From Nocardia sp. BMG111209 (GTDB lineage: Bacteria > Actinomycetota > Actinomycetes > Mycobacteriales > Mycobacteriaceae), in contig NZ_KB907307.1 of NCBI RefSeq assembly GCF_000381925.1, positions 2,480,001 to 2,544,000 of the forward strand: a stretch of DNA of 64,000 bases. The letters are read 5' to 3'. Of the stretch, positions 53,955 to 62,434 are shown piece after piece. Within the stretch, counting starts at the first letter, position 1. Each line of letters opens with the position of its first letter. A program made the translations under genes and the position numbers. A model generated the notes under the pieces. That model was not told the origin of the DNA. It was given only the letters and a program-made list of their open reading frames with translations, and did not search any database.

Positions 53955-55031
53955 TCACAACGGTCCGCCCGGCAGTGACAGCACTCCGCGGCCCGCGATG
54001 GTGGGCAGGTCGAGGAAGGTGCGAATCCCCGGCGCGGCGGCGCACACCGGTGCGATGGCGTGCACGGCGTGCATGGCGGTGCCCAGGCAGCCCTGGTCGG
54101 TGTCGTCCTCGCCGTGGACGGCGATGCGGGATTCGAGGACCATCGACGGCAGTCCTTCCACCGCCACCTTCCAGCCGCGCCCGGTCGGCCAGTGCGGCGC
54201 CTGGTCGGCGCCCAGCCGGGTGATGTGTTCGATCGTCAGGGCGCGGCGGCCACCGATGACTGCGGTGTAGGAGAAGCGTTGCGCCGCAACGGTACCGGCT
54301 TCGATACGGCCGGCCGGGATGTCGATCGGCGTATCGGTGGTGACGACCTCCCGCTGCCAGATGTAGTCATCGATCGTGGCGCCGAGTCCGTCCGCGAGCA
54401 GCATCAGGGGTGCCGCGAACGACAGGCTGCCGACCGCCGGTTCGTCCATCGGTACCCGTTCGCCGGGTTTCTTGCCGAAGCCCATGATGTCGAACAGCAC
54501 GAAGGGGACGTTGTAGGTGGTGTAGTCCATCAACTCCTGGACCAGCAACGAGTCGATCCGGCGGAACAGGCCCGACATCGTCAGCGGCAGCACCTCCGCG
54601 GCCCAGCCCGGCTGGATACCGGTGGCGTGGAACGAACTTCGACCGGCCGCGCAGGCGGTCTCCAACCGGCGGACCACGTCCTCCCCGGCGCTGCGCGGAT
54701 AGATCCAGGCGGTGACGGCAGTGGAGACGACGTTCTTGCCGGACGCCAGCAGCGCGCACACATCGTCGAGCGCGGCCGGCGGATCCCATTCCCCTTGCGG
54801 GTTGTACAGCACGCAATCCGCTTCCAGGGCAAGGATTTCGGCGCGGTCGCTCGTGGCGATCACACCGATGTCACCGATGCCGCAGATCTCGCCGACATCG
54901 CGGCCCGCTTTGGCGTCGCTGTAGACCAGCGCGCCGACGAGTTCGAGGCCGGGGTGTTCGTGGACCGCGGCGACGGCGTGGCGGCCGACATTTCCGGTGG
55001 CCCACTGGATGATTCGCAGCGGTCGCGTCAC
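53955..55031 (-). CDS. Dihydrodipicolinate-reductase-like / 2,4-diaminopentanoate dehydrogenase-like NAD(P) oxidoreductase (copy 2)
   Basis: 358 residues, starting at a GTG that overlaps the upstream stop as [24 protein letters not shown] is the Rossmann opening. It is a close paralogue of the protein at 4707-5783, with most residues shared along the whole length. The function is likely the same or very similar, now tied to the membrane-protein operon. Last gene of that operon before the TetR gene. Confidence 0.82.
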   Translation of the reverse strand: MTRPLRIIQWATGNVGRHAVAAVHEHPGLELVGALVYSDAKAGRDVGEICGIGDIGVIATSDRAEILALEADCVLYNPQGEWDPPAALDDVCALLASGKNVVSTAVTAWIYPRSAGEDVVRRLETACAAGRSSFHATGIQPGWAAEVLPLTMSGLFRRIDSLLVQELMDYTTYNVPFVLFDIMGFGKKPGERVPMDEPAVGSLSFAAPLMLLADGLGATIDDYIWQREVVTTDTPIDIPAGRIEAGTVAAQRFSYTAVIGGRRALTIEHITRLGADQAPHWPTGRGWKVAVEGLPSMVLESRIAVHGEDDTDQGCLGTAMHAVHAIAPVCAAAPGIRTFLDLPTIAGRGVLSLPGGPL

Positions 55032-55441
55032 TTCGGTGCTCCGTGCTGCGCGGCTTCGCGCGCGTTGTGGATGCGGACCAGTTCGCGGAACCCCAGCCGA
55101 TGGTAGGCGGGCGTCGGCTGCACGCCCCATTGATCCTTCGCCTTGTCCTTGGCCTGCGCGCCCTCGGGTGGTCCGAACATCGGGTAGGGGACCTTGCATT
55201 CCTGGGTGTCGTCGGAATACTGGACCTTACGCAGTTCGCTGCAGATCTGGCTGAGGCTCAGGGTCGGGTAGCCGTAGTAGACCGCCATGAACGGCAGCGT
55301 GAACGCGCCCTCGACGACCAGGGCGACCAGGCAGACGAGCGTCACGCGCTGGATCCATTTGTGCATGTTCGCGTAGTAGGGCGTGGTCCCGGCCGGGAGG
55401 TCCTGGGCCGCAGGGTCTTTCGTGGCAGGTGAGGTGGTCAC
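55028..55441 (-). CDS. Small membrane protein of unknown function
   Basis: 137 residues from GTG 55441 (CGGGAG upstream). One membrane helix ([20 protein letters not shown], about 33-52) is followed by an extracytoplasmic or cytoplasmic tail with two cysteines (Cys67, Cys82) in SLSQICSEL and [10 protein letters not shown], which could form a disulfide or bind metal. Ends in GTGA overlap with the dehydrogenase. Begins 16 bp after the polytopic protein. Together the two could equal one longer membrane protein, perhaps distantly AveC-like; I cannot confirm that. Confidence 0.75.
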   Translation of the reverse strand: MTTSPATKDPAAQDLPAGTTPYYANMHKWIQRVTLVCLVALVVEGAFTLPFMAVYYGYPTLSLSQICSELRKVQYSDDTQECKVPYPMFGPPEGAQAKDKAKDQWGVQPTPAYHRLGFRELVRIHNAREAAQHGAPK

Positions 55442-55457
55442 GGCAGTGCGCTCCCGT

Positions 55458-56186
55458 TCAGTCGGTGAAGATTTCGCGGTTGACCGTGTGCAGGTACGGG
55501 ATCGCGAGGAAGGGGCTGATGTAGAAGATGTCGTAGAGCCACCAGCCGACGACCGGGAAGATCGTGCCGTGGTAGCGGACATCGGCGTACATGGTCATGT
55601 TGAACACGTAGGCGCACCAGATCACCACACCCATCCAGCAGGTGATGATCATCCATTGCTGACCCCAGCGTTTCATCTGGAGGAAGCCGATCGCGGCGGC
55701 GACCCGCATCGAGAACACGGTGAGGATCAGTCCGTACACATACGATTTCTCGCCGGGCCCGGCGGCTCCGCCGACCCACAGTTCGTTGTAGTGCCAGAAG
55801 TAGCCGCCGTCGAACATGTTTCCCCAGCCGACCAGCAGCACCCGGCTGAGCAGCGTGTGGTTGGCGATCATGTCCATCGCCCAGCCGAGGCTGTTGAGGC
55901 AGCCGTCGATGAGCACCAGATAACCGAGCAGGGTGACGATCATCGGCCGCACCGACAGCCCGTCGCGCAGGGCACGGCGCTGTAACAGGACGCCGCGCAG
56001 GAAGATCGGCAGCCCGATGATGCCCGGCGCCCACATGCCCATCAGAGCGGCGCCGGCGATCATCCACTTGTCGGCACGGCGTTGCGCACGCCGCGACAGG
56101 TCCTCGTGCTCGTCCAGGCCCGACGAGGGTCGAGCGGGGACGGCCGGCTGTTTTCCGGTGCGGCGGTGGACGAGTGGGAGATTCAC
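55458..56186 (-). CDS. Polytopic membrane protein of unknown function, candidate metalloenzyme core
   Basis: 242 residues; GTG 56186 overlaps the stop of the 42-aa peptide (GTGA). After a basic cytoplasmic N-terminus (about 40 residues) there are five or six helices. His, Asp and Glu cluster at helix ends: Asp94, Asp105-x4-His110, Asp126-x5-His132-x2-Glu135 ([13 protein letters not shown]), Asp202-x3-His206 (ADVRYHGT), Asp219 and His233. This pattern is unlike a simple transporter and suits a di-iron or copper site. I do not recognise the family; a distant AveC-like membrane cyclase is one alternative. It is the most likely client of the NorQ/NorD-like pair encoded just upstream. Confidence 0.75.
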   Translation of the reverse strand: MNLPLVHRRTGKQPAVPARPSSGLDEHEDLSRRAQRRADKWMIAGAALMGMWAPGIIGLPIFLRGVLLQRRALRDGLSVRPMIVTLLGYLVLIDGCLNSLGWAMDMIANHTLLSRVLLVGWGNMFDGGYFWHYNELWVGGAAGPGEKSYVYGLILTVFSMRVAAAIGFLQMKRWGQQWMIITCWMGVVIWCAYVFNMTMYADVRYHGTIFPVVGWWLYDIFYISPFLAIPYLHTVNREIFTD

Positions 56187-56311
56187 AGGTCCCACCAGCC
56201 CCGGGCGAAGGACATGTACAGCTGAATGCCGAACATCGCCAGCAGAAAGCCGTAGATGACCAGTTGCAGGACGATGAGGGCCCTCTTCCTGCCCTGTTCC
56301 TGTCGATCCAT
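56183..56311 (-). CDS. 42-residue single-helix membrane peptide
   Basis: MDRQEQGRKR is a charged cytoplasmic head followed by a membrane helix (ALIVLQLVIYGFLLAMFGIQ) and [11 protein letters not shown] 56311 has AGAAAGGA just upstream, and the stop overlaps the GTG of the polytopic protein. Size and place suggest a small subunit of a membrane complex. Confidence 0.72.
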   Translation of the reverse strand: MDRQEQGRKRALIVLQLVIYGFLLAMFGIQLYMSFARGWWDL

Positions 56312-56331
56312 GTCGAATTCCTTTCTCGCGC

Positions 56332-57159
56332 TCAGGATGTGGCTGCCACGTCCGCGGGCAGCAGACTGGCGGCGGCGATTTCGCGCAGACCGTCGGTGAT
56401 CGCCCCGTCGGAACTCAACGGAGCCAGGATGCACGCTTCGGCGGCCTCCAATTCGCTTGCACCGCAGGCGATCAGCTGCGCCGCCGTCACGAGCACCCGG
56501 GTGGAGGGCGGCTCGAAGTGGAAGGCCCGGTCGGCGGAACGGATCGCGGTGGCGCACCCGACCAGTCGGCGGGCCGTCGGCAGCGCGACACCGGTCTCCG
56601 CCACGACCACCGCGGCCTCCGCATCGGGCGGCAGGTAGGTCATCGGGATCGTGACGAACCGTTGCCGGAACGAGGGTTTCAGTTCCTTCAGCGAGCTGCG
56701 ATAGGCCGGGTTGTAGGAGCACACCAGCATGAAAGTGTCCGGGGCCGTGACGGTTTCGGCGGCGCGATCCAGGAACAGAGTGCGGCGATGGTCGGTCAGC
56801 GAGTGCAACACCGCCAGCGAATCGTGGCGGGCCTCGACCACCTCGTCGAGATAGCAGATCGCACCGGCCTTCACCGCACGGGTCAGCGGGCCGTCGGTCC
56901 AGACCACATCACCGCCGGTCACCAGGAACCGGCCGACGAGATCGGAACTGGTCAGATCGTCGTGACAGCTGACGGTGACCAGGGGCCGTTGCAGCACTGC
57001 GGCCATATGCTCGACGAACCGCGTCTTCCCGCACCCGGTGGGGCCGGTGAGCATGACCGGCACACCCCGGCCGAAAGCCCGCTCGAACAACCGCTTTTCG
57101 TTGCCACTGGCGTGGTAGCCGGTGCTGGGCATGATTCCCCTGTCGTGCTCGGTGGTCAT
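56332..57159 (-). CDS. NorQ/CbbQ/NirQ-like MoxR-class AAA+ ATPase
   Basis: 275 residues. Walker A GPTGCGKT at 39-46, Walker B ICYLDE at 101-106, pre-sensor and sensor 1 in VCSYNPAYRS, and the arginine-finger region FRQRFVTI. This subgroup assembles hexamers that work with a VWA protein to remodel or insert metal in a client (NOR for NorQ/NorD, Rubisco for CbbQ/CbbO). ATG overlaps the VWA gene stop (ATGA), so the pair is coupled. No norC/norB or Rubisco genes are in the window, so a different client is likely. Confidence 0.92.
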   Translation of the reverse strand: MTTEHDRGIMPSTGYHASGNEKRLFERAFGRGVPVMLTGPTGCGKTRFVEHMAAVLQRPLVTVSCHDDLTSSDLVGRFLVTGGDVVWTDGPLTRAVKAGAICYLDEVVEARHDSLAVLHSLTDHRRTLFLDRAAETVTAPDTFMLVCSYNPAYRSSLKELKPSFRQRFVTIPMTYLPPDAEAAVVVAETGVALPTARRLVGCATAIRSADRAFHFEPPSTRVLVTAAQLIACGASELEAAEACILAPLSSDGAITDGLREIAAASLLPADVAATS

Positions 57160-58679
57160 GCGGCGACCAGTTCGCGGTGGACGTGGGCGAGCACCCGCGG
57201 CAGCTCCTCCACACGCCGGATGCGTTGGGACCGAAGGGGTCCGAACACCTCCGGCAGTGGATCGACGCGGGCCGGGCCGACGCCGATGTAGTAGATCGAG
57301 ACGCCCGCGTCGGCGGCCTCCTCGACGGCGTGCGCGGTATCGGCCCAGGCGTAACGGCCCTCGTAACCCTCGTCGGAGATCAGCCCGTCGCCGATGACCA
57401 GCAGCAACCGCCGCTGCGACGGCTGGTCCAGCAACCGGGCCGTCAGGTGACGCAGTGGCGCGCCGAGCCGGGTGTATCCCCCGGTGACCAGTCCCTGTGC
57501 GCTCGGCGGGACGAACCGCCGGTCGGTGAAATCCTTCAGGCAGCGGACCTCGACCCGGTGCCGGGTGTTGCCGGTGAACACGAAGATGCCGTGCCGTTCC
57601 CGCGCTCGTGTCATGGCGCTCGACAAGGCGTCCGCGCACGCCAGCTCGAGGCGGAAGATGGCCCCGCCGTGCACCCCCAACGACGAACTGCCGTCCAGCA
57701 GAACGGCCGTCGTGACATCACGGCCCGCGGGCATCAGGTCGCGGAACACCCGCGGCTGGGCCGCCGCACCGGTCATCACATCGATGTAGTGACCGACATA
57801 CCGGTCGACGTCGAGGTCGGAACCGTCCTCGAGCCGGCCGGTCATCGCGCGGTGGGTGTGCTGCTCGAACCAGCGGCGCAGCTCGGCCGCGACCGCGGTG
57901 CGCTCGGGGATGTAACCGGTGTGCGCGCGCTCCACGACGGCGACATGGTCACGCAGGAAACGGTCGGTCCACGCGTTCCACTCCGGGTAGGGGATGCCGG
58001 GCCGATGCTCCGGCGTGACATCGAAGTCGTTGTCGTGCGGTCGATTCGGCGGCGGCAGGTTCGGATTGCGGACCCCGCCGTCCCCGCCGACCGGGACCGA
58101 GTAGGGCCGCGGCCGATGCCGCGACCGGGTGGTCCACGGCATGCGGCCGTAGGCGCGGCGCAACCTCTCGACCGCACCCACCGGCGTCGTGTAGGCCGGT
58201 GGCAGCGTGCCGAGCAGCGGGTGCAGCGGTAGCGGCCGACCGGTACCGGCCAGGGCGATCGCCCGGTCGAGCATTGCCGGGGCATCCGCATCGGCGGCCG
58301 CGGGTTCCAGATCCGGTAGCGCCCTGCGGAATTCGCCGAGCAGGCCGGGCCATCGCGACGCGATCCAGCCCAGTGCGACACCGGCTTCGACATACACCAG
58401 GGCCCGCAGCTCGCGATCCGAGAGCGCACCGAGCCGGTAGCCGGCGAGCCGCTCCTTCGAGGGTGAACATTGCAGCGCCACAGCGCATGTCACCATCCTG
58501 CGGGTCCAGTCCGGCGGATAGGGAACGTGGACGACGGTCAGCGTCGCATCGAGACCGAACCGCCGCCGCTGCCCCGTGACCAATCGTGCTCCCGCACGCC
58601 GCGTGTCGCCGAGCGCGACCGCGGTGACGGCGCAGCTGCGCTCGAAGGCCATCGCGTCCGCGGTTGCGAGTTCAGTCAT
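57156..58679 (-). CDS. NorD/CbbO-like von Willebrand factor A domain protein
   Basis: 507 residues. The C-terminal VWA domain carries a complete MIDAS: Asp329-x-Ser331-x-Ser333 (LLDGSSSLG), a Thr in the later TRLGAPLR loop, and Asp in LVIGDGLISDEGYEG. The N-terminal 300 residues are helical, as in NorD. Expected partner of the AAA+ ATPase encoded next, bridging it to the client protein. Shorter than Paracoccus NorD (about 640). Confidence 0.9.
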   Translation of the reverse strand: MTELATADAMAFERSCAVTAVALGDTRRAGARLVTGQRRRFGLDATLTVVHVPYPPDWTRRMVTCAVALQCSPSKERLAGYRLGALSDRELRALVYVEAGVALGWIASRWPGLLGEFRRALPDLEPAAADADAPAMLDRAIALAGTGRPLPLHPLLGTLPPAYTTPVGAVERLRRAYGRMPWTTRSRHRPRPYSVPVGGDGGVRNPNLPPPNRPHDNDFDVTPEHRPGIPYPEWNAWTDRFLRDHVAVVERAHTGYIPERTAVAAELRRWFEQHTHRAMTGRLEDGSDLDVDRYVGHYIDVMTGAAAQPRVFRDLMPAGRDVTTAVLLDGSSSLGVHGGAIFRLELACADALSSAMTRARERHGIFVFTGNTRHRVEVRCLKDFTDRRFVPPSAQGLVTGGYTRLGAPLRHLTARLLDQPSQRRLLLVIGDGLISDEGYEGRYAWADTAHAVEEAADAGVSIYYIGVGPARVDPLPEVFGPLRSQRIRRVEELPRVLAHVHRELVAA

Positions 58680-58721
58680 GCCGGGACACCGCCGGACGCG
58701 CCGTCACCGCAACCGCCGAGC

Positions 58722-58826
58722 TCAGAAGGTCCCCAGCCTGCTGAACATCCAGTACCAGAACGCGATGATCAGGACCGTCCCGCCGTACGCGGCCAGATAA
58801 CGAACGCCTTCCCAGAGCCATAACAT
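58722..58826 (-). CDS. 34-residue membrane peptide heading the NorD/NorQ-like operon
   Basis: The peptide starts MLWLWEGVRYLAAYGG, runs through TVLIIAFWYWMF and ends SRLGTF, one aromatic-rich helix. ATG 58826 has an excellent ribosome site (GAGGAGG, 7 bp away). It lies 42 bp before norD, so it is first in the operon. Its size and the parallel 42-residue peptide suggest a small subunit rather than a leader peptide. Confidence 0.72.
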   Translation of the reverse strand: MLWLWEGVRYLAAYGGTVLIIAFWYWMFSRLGTF

Positions 58827-59203
58827 GGCCGGACCTCCTCGGTGATGTGTTGCGATGGGATACGGATACGGCGACGAACCGCGGCGCGACCGCCGCGTTC
58901 CCACCGGGTTGCGGAGTGCGTAATCGACTGTTGCGCCGAGTATTTCGCGGATGCCGGGCAGCCACCCGTATCGCGGCTCGAATATTGCCGACGCCCCGCG
59001 AATCCAGCGGAACACTGTGCCCGACAGAGGAATAACCCTCACGAGCATCGCCGAGCACCTCCGCGATGGTGATGTGATTGCCCGACCGGCAGACCCCGCA
59101 TACCGCTGCATGCGCGTTGCACGCTCGCGCCCACACACCGGGCACTGCGGCGAGGGAGGTCGTCGTACGGGCTCTCATGGTCTGCATTTGTAGAACAGAT
59201 CAC

Positions 59204-59215
59204 TGACTCAAGTCA
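59204..59215. promoter_or_regulatory. TGACTCAAGTCA operator, copy 1
   Basis: Inverted repeat TGACT-CA-AGTCA, flanked so that ACTGACTCAAGTCAAT is readable. Identical to the copy 165 bp to the right. Closest gene starts are the 34-aa peptide to the left and the SDR to the right. Confidence 0.6.
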
Positions 59216-59368
59216 ATGCTTGACGTAGATGACGCCACCCCTCACGATCACATGAACTGCTCTGCAACACCTTCGAGCGGAGATCCTTCCGCACCGCAGA
59301 CCCACGCAGGAGCATCGAGTCAGCAACTCCGAGGCCGGCCGGTCGGCCCTACAGCGACATACATCGAC

Positions 59369-59380
59369 TGACTCAAGTCA
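59369..59380. promoter_or_regulatory. TGACTCAAGTCA operator, copy 2
   Basis: Perfect repeat extends to CTGACT-CA-AGTCAG (59368-59381). It is 133 bp upstream of the SDR start and probably overlaps its promoter. Typical length for a TetR-family dimer site; the TetR at 53252 is the nearest candidate. Confidence 0.62.
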
Positions 59381-59513
59381 GCAACTGTGATAGCTTCAGC
59401 GAACACTCTCCGGCAGCGCGCAAGTCCACTGCGGCAACGCGACCGCGGCGCTCACCGGATCGACACGGCCGCTCGCGACATGCCTCGATCGGCCACCCAA
59501 CAGGAGATCACCA

Positions 59514-60334
59514 TGACCGACCGGCTCGCCGGCAAAGTGGCGTTCATTACCGGCGCGGCCCGCGGTCAAGGCCGCGCACACGCCCTCCGGATGGCCGGGG
59601 AGGGCGCCGACATCCTCGCCGTGGACCTCGCCGCTCCCCTGCCACCGGCGGTGCCCTACGACTCCGCCACCCCCGACGACCTCGACGAGACAGCGAAACT
59701 GGTCGAGGCGACAGGCAGGCGTATCCGCACTGCCGTAGCGGACATTCGCGATCCCGACGCCCTGCGCACGGCCGTCGACGACACGGTCGCCGACTGGGGA
59801 CGACTCGACATCATCGTCGCCAACGCGGGTATCTGCATCCCGGAAACCTGGGATGCCATCACCCCAGGGTCATTCCGCGACGTCATGGACATCAACGTCA
59901 CGGGAACCTGGAACACCGTCGTCGCGGGCGCTCAGCACATCATCGACGCCGGCCGCGGCGGCTCGATCATCCTGATCAGCTCCGCCGCGGGAATGAAGAT
60001 GCAGCCGTTCATGGTTCACTACACCGCGAGCAAGCACGCGATCACCGGCATGGCACGCGCGCTGGCCGCCGAACTCGGCAGACACAACATCCGGGTCAAC
60101 AGCGTCCACCCCGGACCTGTCAACACCCCGATGGGCACCACCGACATGGCCGCCGCGATAGCGCACGCGATAGCGACCTATCCGCAACTGGCGAACATGA
60201 ACACACCCTTCCTGTCCGGATGGGTGTCCGAGCCCGAAGACGTCGCCGACGCGGTCTGCTGGCTGGCCTCCGACGAATCACGCTACGTCACCGCCGCACA
60301 GATCCCCGTCGACCAGGGCATCACCCAATACTGA
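59514..60334 (+). CDS. Mycofactocin-type short-chain dehydrogenase
   Basis: 273 codons from ATG 59514 (CAGGAGATCACC upstream). GKVAFITGAARGQGRAHAL, VANAGI, SSAAG and YTASK mark the same mycofactocin-associated subgroup as the gene at 7911. The insertion after the first fold segment (PLPPAVPYDSATPDDLDET) is shorter than in the first copy. Divergent from the NorD/NorQ-like operon across shared operators, so it is likely part of the same pathway. Confidence 0.88.
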
Positions 60335-60373
60335 CCGGTCACCAGCCTGCCCCGACATCGACTTCGACATTTT

Positions 60374-60403
60374 CATACCAACGGAATATAGTCCGATGGT
60401 ATG
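60374..60403. promoter_or_regulatory. Operator-like inverted repeat upstream of a broken MFS gene
   Basis: Arms CATACCAACGGA and TCCGATGGTATG match in 11 of 12 positions around a 6-bp AT-rich centre (ATATAG). It is AT-rich with no T run, so it reads as an operator over a promoter, not a terminator. It lies 95 bp before the GTG of the next frame. Confidence 0.6.
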
Positions 60404-60497
60404 TTTTGTTGAGGCGGGTCCTCGACGAAGGGCCCACCACAGGCACCCGTGCCGACAAATCAGCGCGTCACCTGCGGCGATGAAGGAGGTTCAGATT

Positions 60498-60650
60498 GTG
60501 GACGATCACCCCTCGTCGACCACATCGGAGCTCGTGGACGCACCACTGACCGGTGGCCCTCCCCCCGAGGAACAGGTGAGCACCACCTACATCTGGTTGC
60601 TGATCTTCGCGCTGTTCGGCAGTTTCGCGGCGGTCTGGTTCTATCCGTGA
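60498..60650 (+). pseudogene. N-terminal fragment of an MFS transporter cut by IS21
   Basis: 50 residues from GTG 60498, with AAGGAGG 8 bp upstream. A Ser/Thr/Pro-rich acidic tail is followed by VSTTYIWLLIFALFGSFAAV, which looks like the first helix of an MFS protein, and the frame ends at a TGA that lies within the first repeat unit of the IS element (TATCCGTGAATT). The C-terminal codons are therefore supplied by the insertion. The remaining part of an MFS protein, in the same orientation, reappears after the element. Alternatively it is an intact 50-aa membrane peptide, like those in the neighbouring operon. Confidence 0.6.
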
Positions 60651-60726
60651 ATTACGACACCGTTGATCGGTGAATCTCGACACCACTCTCGGCGTGGAAG
60701 GTGTTGGTATCCGCGAATTTTGACAC
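60648..60726 (+). repeat. Left-end repeat units of the IS21 element
   Basis: Three copies: TGAATTACGACACC (60648), TGAATCTCGACACC (about 60671) and CGAATTTTGACACC (about 60712). The first and third are preceded by TATCC. Probable transposase binding sites. Confidence 0.75.
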
Positions 60727-60793
60727 CACCGGACGGGTTGCGGTGGCAAGATCCTCCTGCTATCAATCTGCATCGGCCCGTAGGAGTGGATCT

Positions 60794-62434
60794 GTGCCGC
60801 CGAACCAATCCAAGGCGCAGTTGTACGCGGCGATCCGCCGGGACTCGAGAGCGGGCATGTCGGGCCGGGATCTACAGGCCAAGTACAACGTCGGCTACCG
60901 CACGGTCAACGCTGCTCTGACGTCTGCGTTCCCGGAGGCGCGCAAGGAGTATCCGGCGCGGGCGTCGAAGCTGGACCCGTTCAAGCCGTTGATCGATGAG
61001 ATGCTGCGGGCGGATCTGGACGCGCCGCGCAAGCAGCGGCACACGATCACGCGGATCTATGCGCGGCTGATCGACGAGCACGGTATGGAAGATGTGTCGT
61101 ATCAGCGGGTCCGCGACTATGTCGAGGAGCGTAAGCCGCAGATCAGGGTCGAGGCCGGCCGGGAACCGCCGCAGGTGTTCATCCCGCAGACCCACCGCCC
61201 CGGTGAGGAAGCCGAGGTCGATTTCGGTGAGGTGACCGTCGAGCTGCGCGGCGAGCCGATCGTGCTCTACCTGTTCTCGCTGCGGATGTCGTACTCGGGC
61301 CGGTCGGTGCAGCGGGTGTTCGCCTCGGGCGGGCAGGAAGCGTTCCTGGAGGGGCACGTGCACGCGTTCACGGTGCTGGGCGGGGTGCCCCACGGGAAGA
61401 TCCGCTACGACAATTTGAAGGCCGCGGTCGCGAAGGTGCTCGGGTTGAGCAGGGCCAGAACCGAATCGCAGCGCTGGACCACCTTCCGCAGCCATTACGG
61501 CATCGACGACCCGTTCTACTGCATCCCGGGCATCGAGGGCGCGCACGAGAAGGGTGGTGTCGAGGGCCAGATCGGGTACTACCGGCGCAACCACTTCGTC
61601 CCCGTCCCGAAGGTCGAGTCCCTCGAGGAACTCAACACGCTGGTCGGGCAATGGGATAGCCAGGATCTGCGGCGGCGGATCGGTGCGCGGGCGCGCACGA
61701 TCGGGGAGCATTTCGCGCTGGAGGCACCGACGCTGAAACGGCTGCCCGAGGAGGAATTCGAGACCGGGTCCTGGCTGTCCACGCGGGTGGACAGGTATTC
61801 GATGGTGGCGGCGCGGACCAACAAATACAGTGTCCCGATCCGGTTCATCGGCCGCCCGGTCCGGATCCTGTTACACGCCTCCTGGCTGGTCGTCTACGAC
61901 GGCCGCACCGAGATCGCCCGCCACGAACGCCTGATCGGCAAGGCGCTGACCCGTGTCGAACTCGATCACTACCTCGAAGCGCTGGTCCGTAAGCCCGGCG
62001 CGATGGCCGGCGCCACCGCCCTCGAGCAAGCCCGCCAGAGCGGGAAGTTCACCAAGAGCCACGACGCGTGGTGGGCGGCGGTCCGCAAAGCCCACGGCGA
62101 GCGTGACGGCACCCGCGCGATCATCGAAGTGCTTCTGCTGCACCGCAGCATGCCCCACGACCAGGTCGTCGCCGGGCTGGACGCCGCGCTGCGCGCGGGA
62201 GCGCTGACCGCGGACGCGGTCGCGCTCGAGGCCCGCAAGGCCGCCGAAGCCTCTCCACGGCTGGCCAGCGTGGTCGACCTCGACGAACCCGGCCCGGATC
62301 CGGATCCGGTTCCCTCGCTGACCGCCCGCCGGCTGGCGCAACTGCCACCGGACACCCGGCCCCTGCCGTCGGTCGCCATCTACGACCAGCTGCTCCGCAT
62401 CACCAAACCGAGAACCGCAGAAGGGAATTCCTGA
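60794..62434 (+). CDS. istA: IS21-family transposase IstA
   Basis: 546 residues from GTG 60794 (TAGGAG upstream; an earlier in-frame GTG at 60701 lies within the end repeats). N-terminal helix-turn-helix (AGMSGRDLQAKYNVGYRTV) and an rve-type catalytic core with D143 (EVDFGE), D206 (IRYDNLK) and E257 (GGVEGQ). The acidic triad is intact. Its stop overlaps the istB start (TGATG). Confidence 0.93.
   Translation: MPPNQSKAQLYAAIRRDSRAGMSGRDLQAKYNVGYRTVNAALTSAFPEARKEYPARASKLDPFKPLIDEMLRADLDAPRKQRHTITRIYARLIDEHGMEDVSYQRVRDYVEERKPQIRVEAGREPPQVFIPQTHRPGEEAEVDFGEVTVELRGEPIVLYLFSLRMSYSGRSVQRVFASGGQEAFLEGHVHAFTVLGGVPHGKIRYDNLKAAVAKVLGLSRARTESQRWTTFRSHYGIDDPFYCIPGIEGAHEKGGVEGQIGYYRRNHFVPVPKVESLEELNTLVGQWDSQDLRRRIGARARTIGEHFALEAPTLKRLPEEEFETGSWLSTRVDRYSMVAARTNKYSVPIRFIGRPVRILLHASWLVVYDGRTEIARHERLIGKALTRVELDHYLEALVRKPGAMAGATALEQARQSGKFTKSHDAWWAAVRKAHGERDGTRAIIEVLLLHRSMPHDQVVAGLDAALRAGALTADAVALEARKAAEASPRLASVVDLDEPGPDPDPVPSLTARRLAQLPPDTRPLPSVAIYDQLLRITKPRTAEGNS

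Larger units (their letters stand above)
58827..59513. other. Divergent intergenic region between the NorD-like operon and the SDR gene
   Basis: About 690 bp with no convincing gene; long frames crossing it lack a ribosome site. It contains two exact copies of TGACTCAAGTCA. Confidence 0.55.

Noticed and set aside
58827..59187. Minus-strand N-terminal extensions upstream of the 34-aa peptide
   Set aside because: They would run through the promoter region, and the ATG at 58826 has a far better ribosome site.
53252..60334. Denitrification (nitric oxide reductase) operon
   Set aside because: Only NorQ/NorD-like genes are present; no heme-copper NorB or cytochrome NorC sequence is visible.
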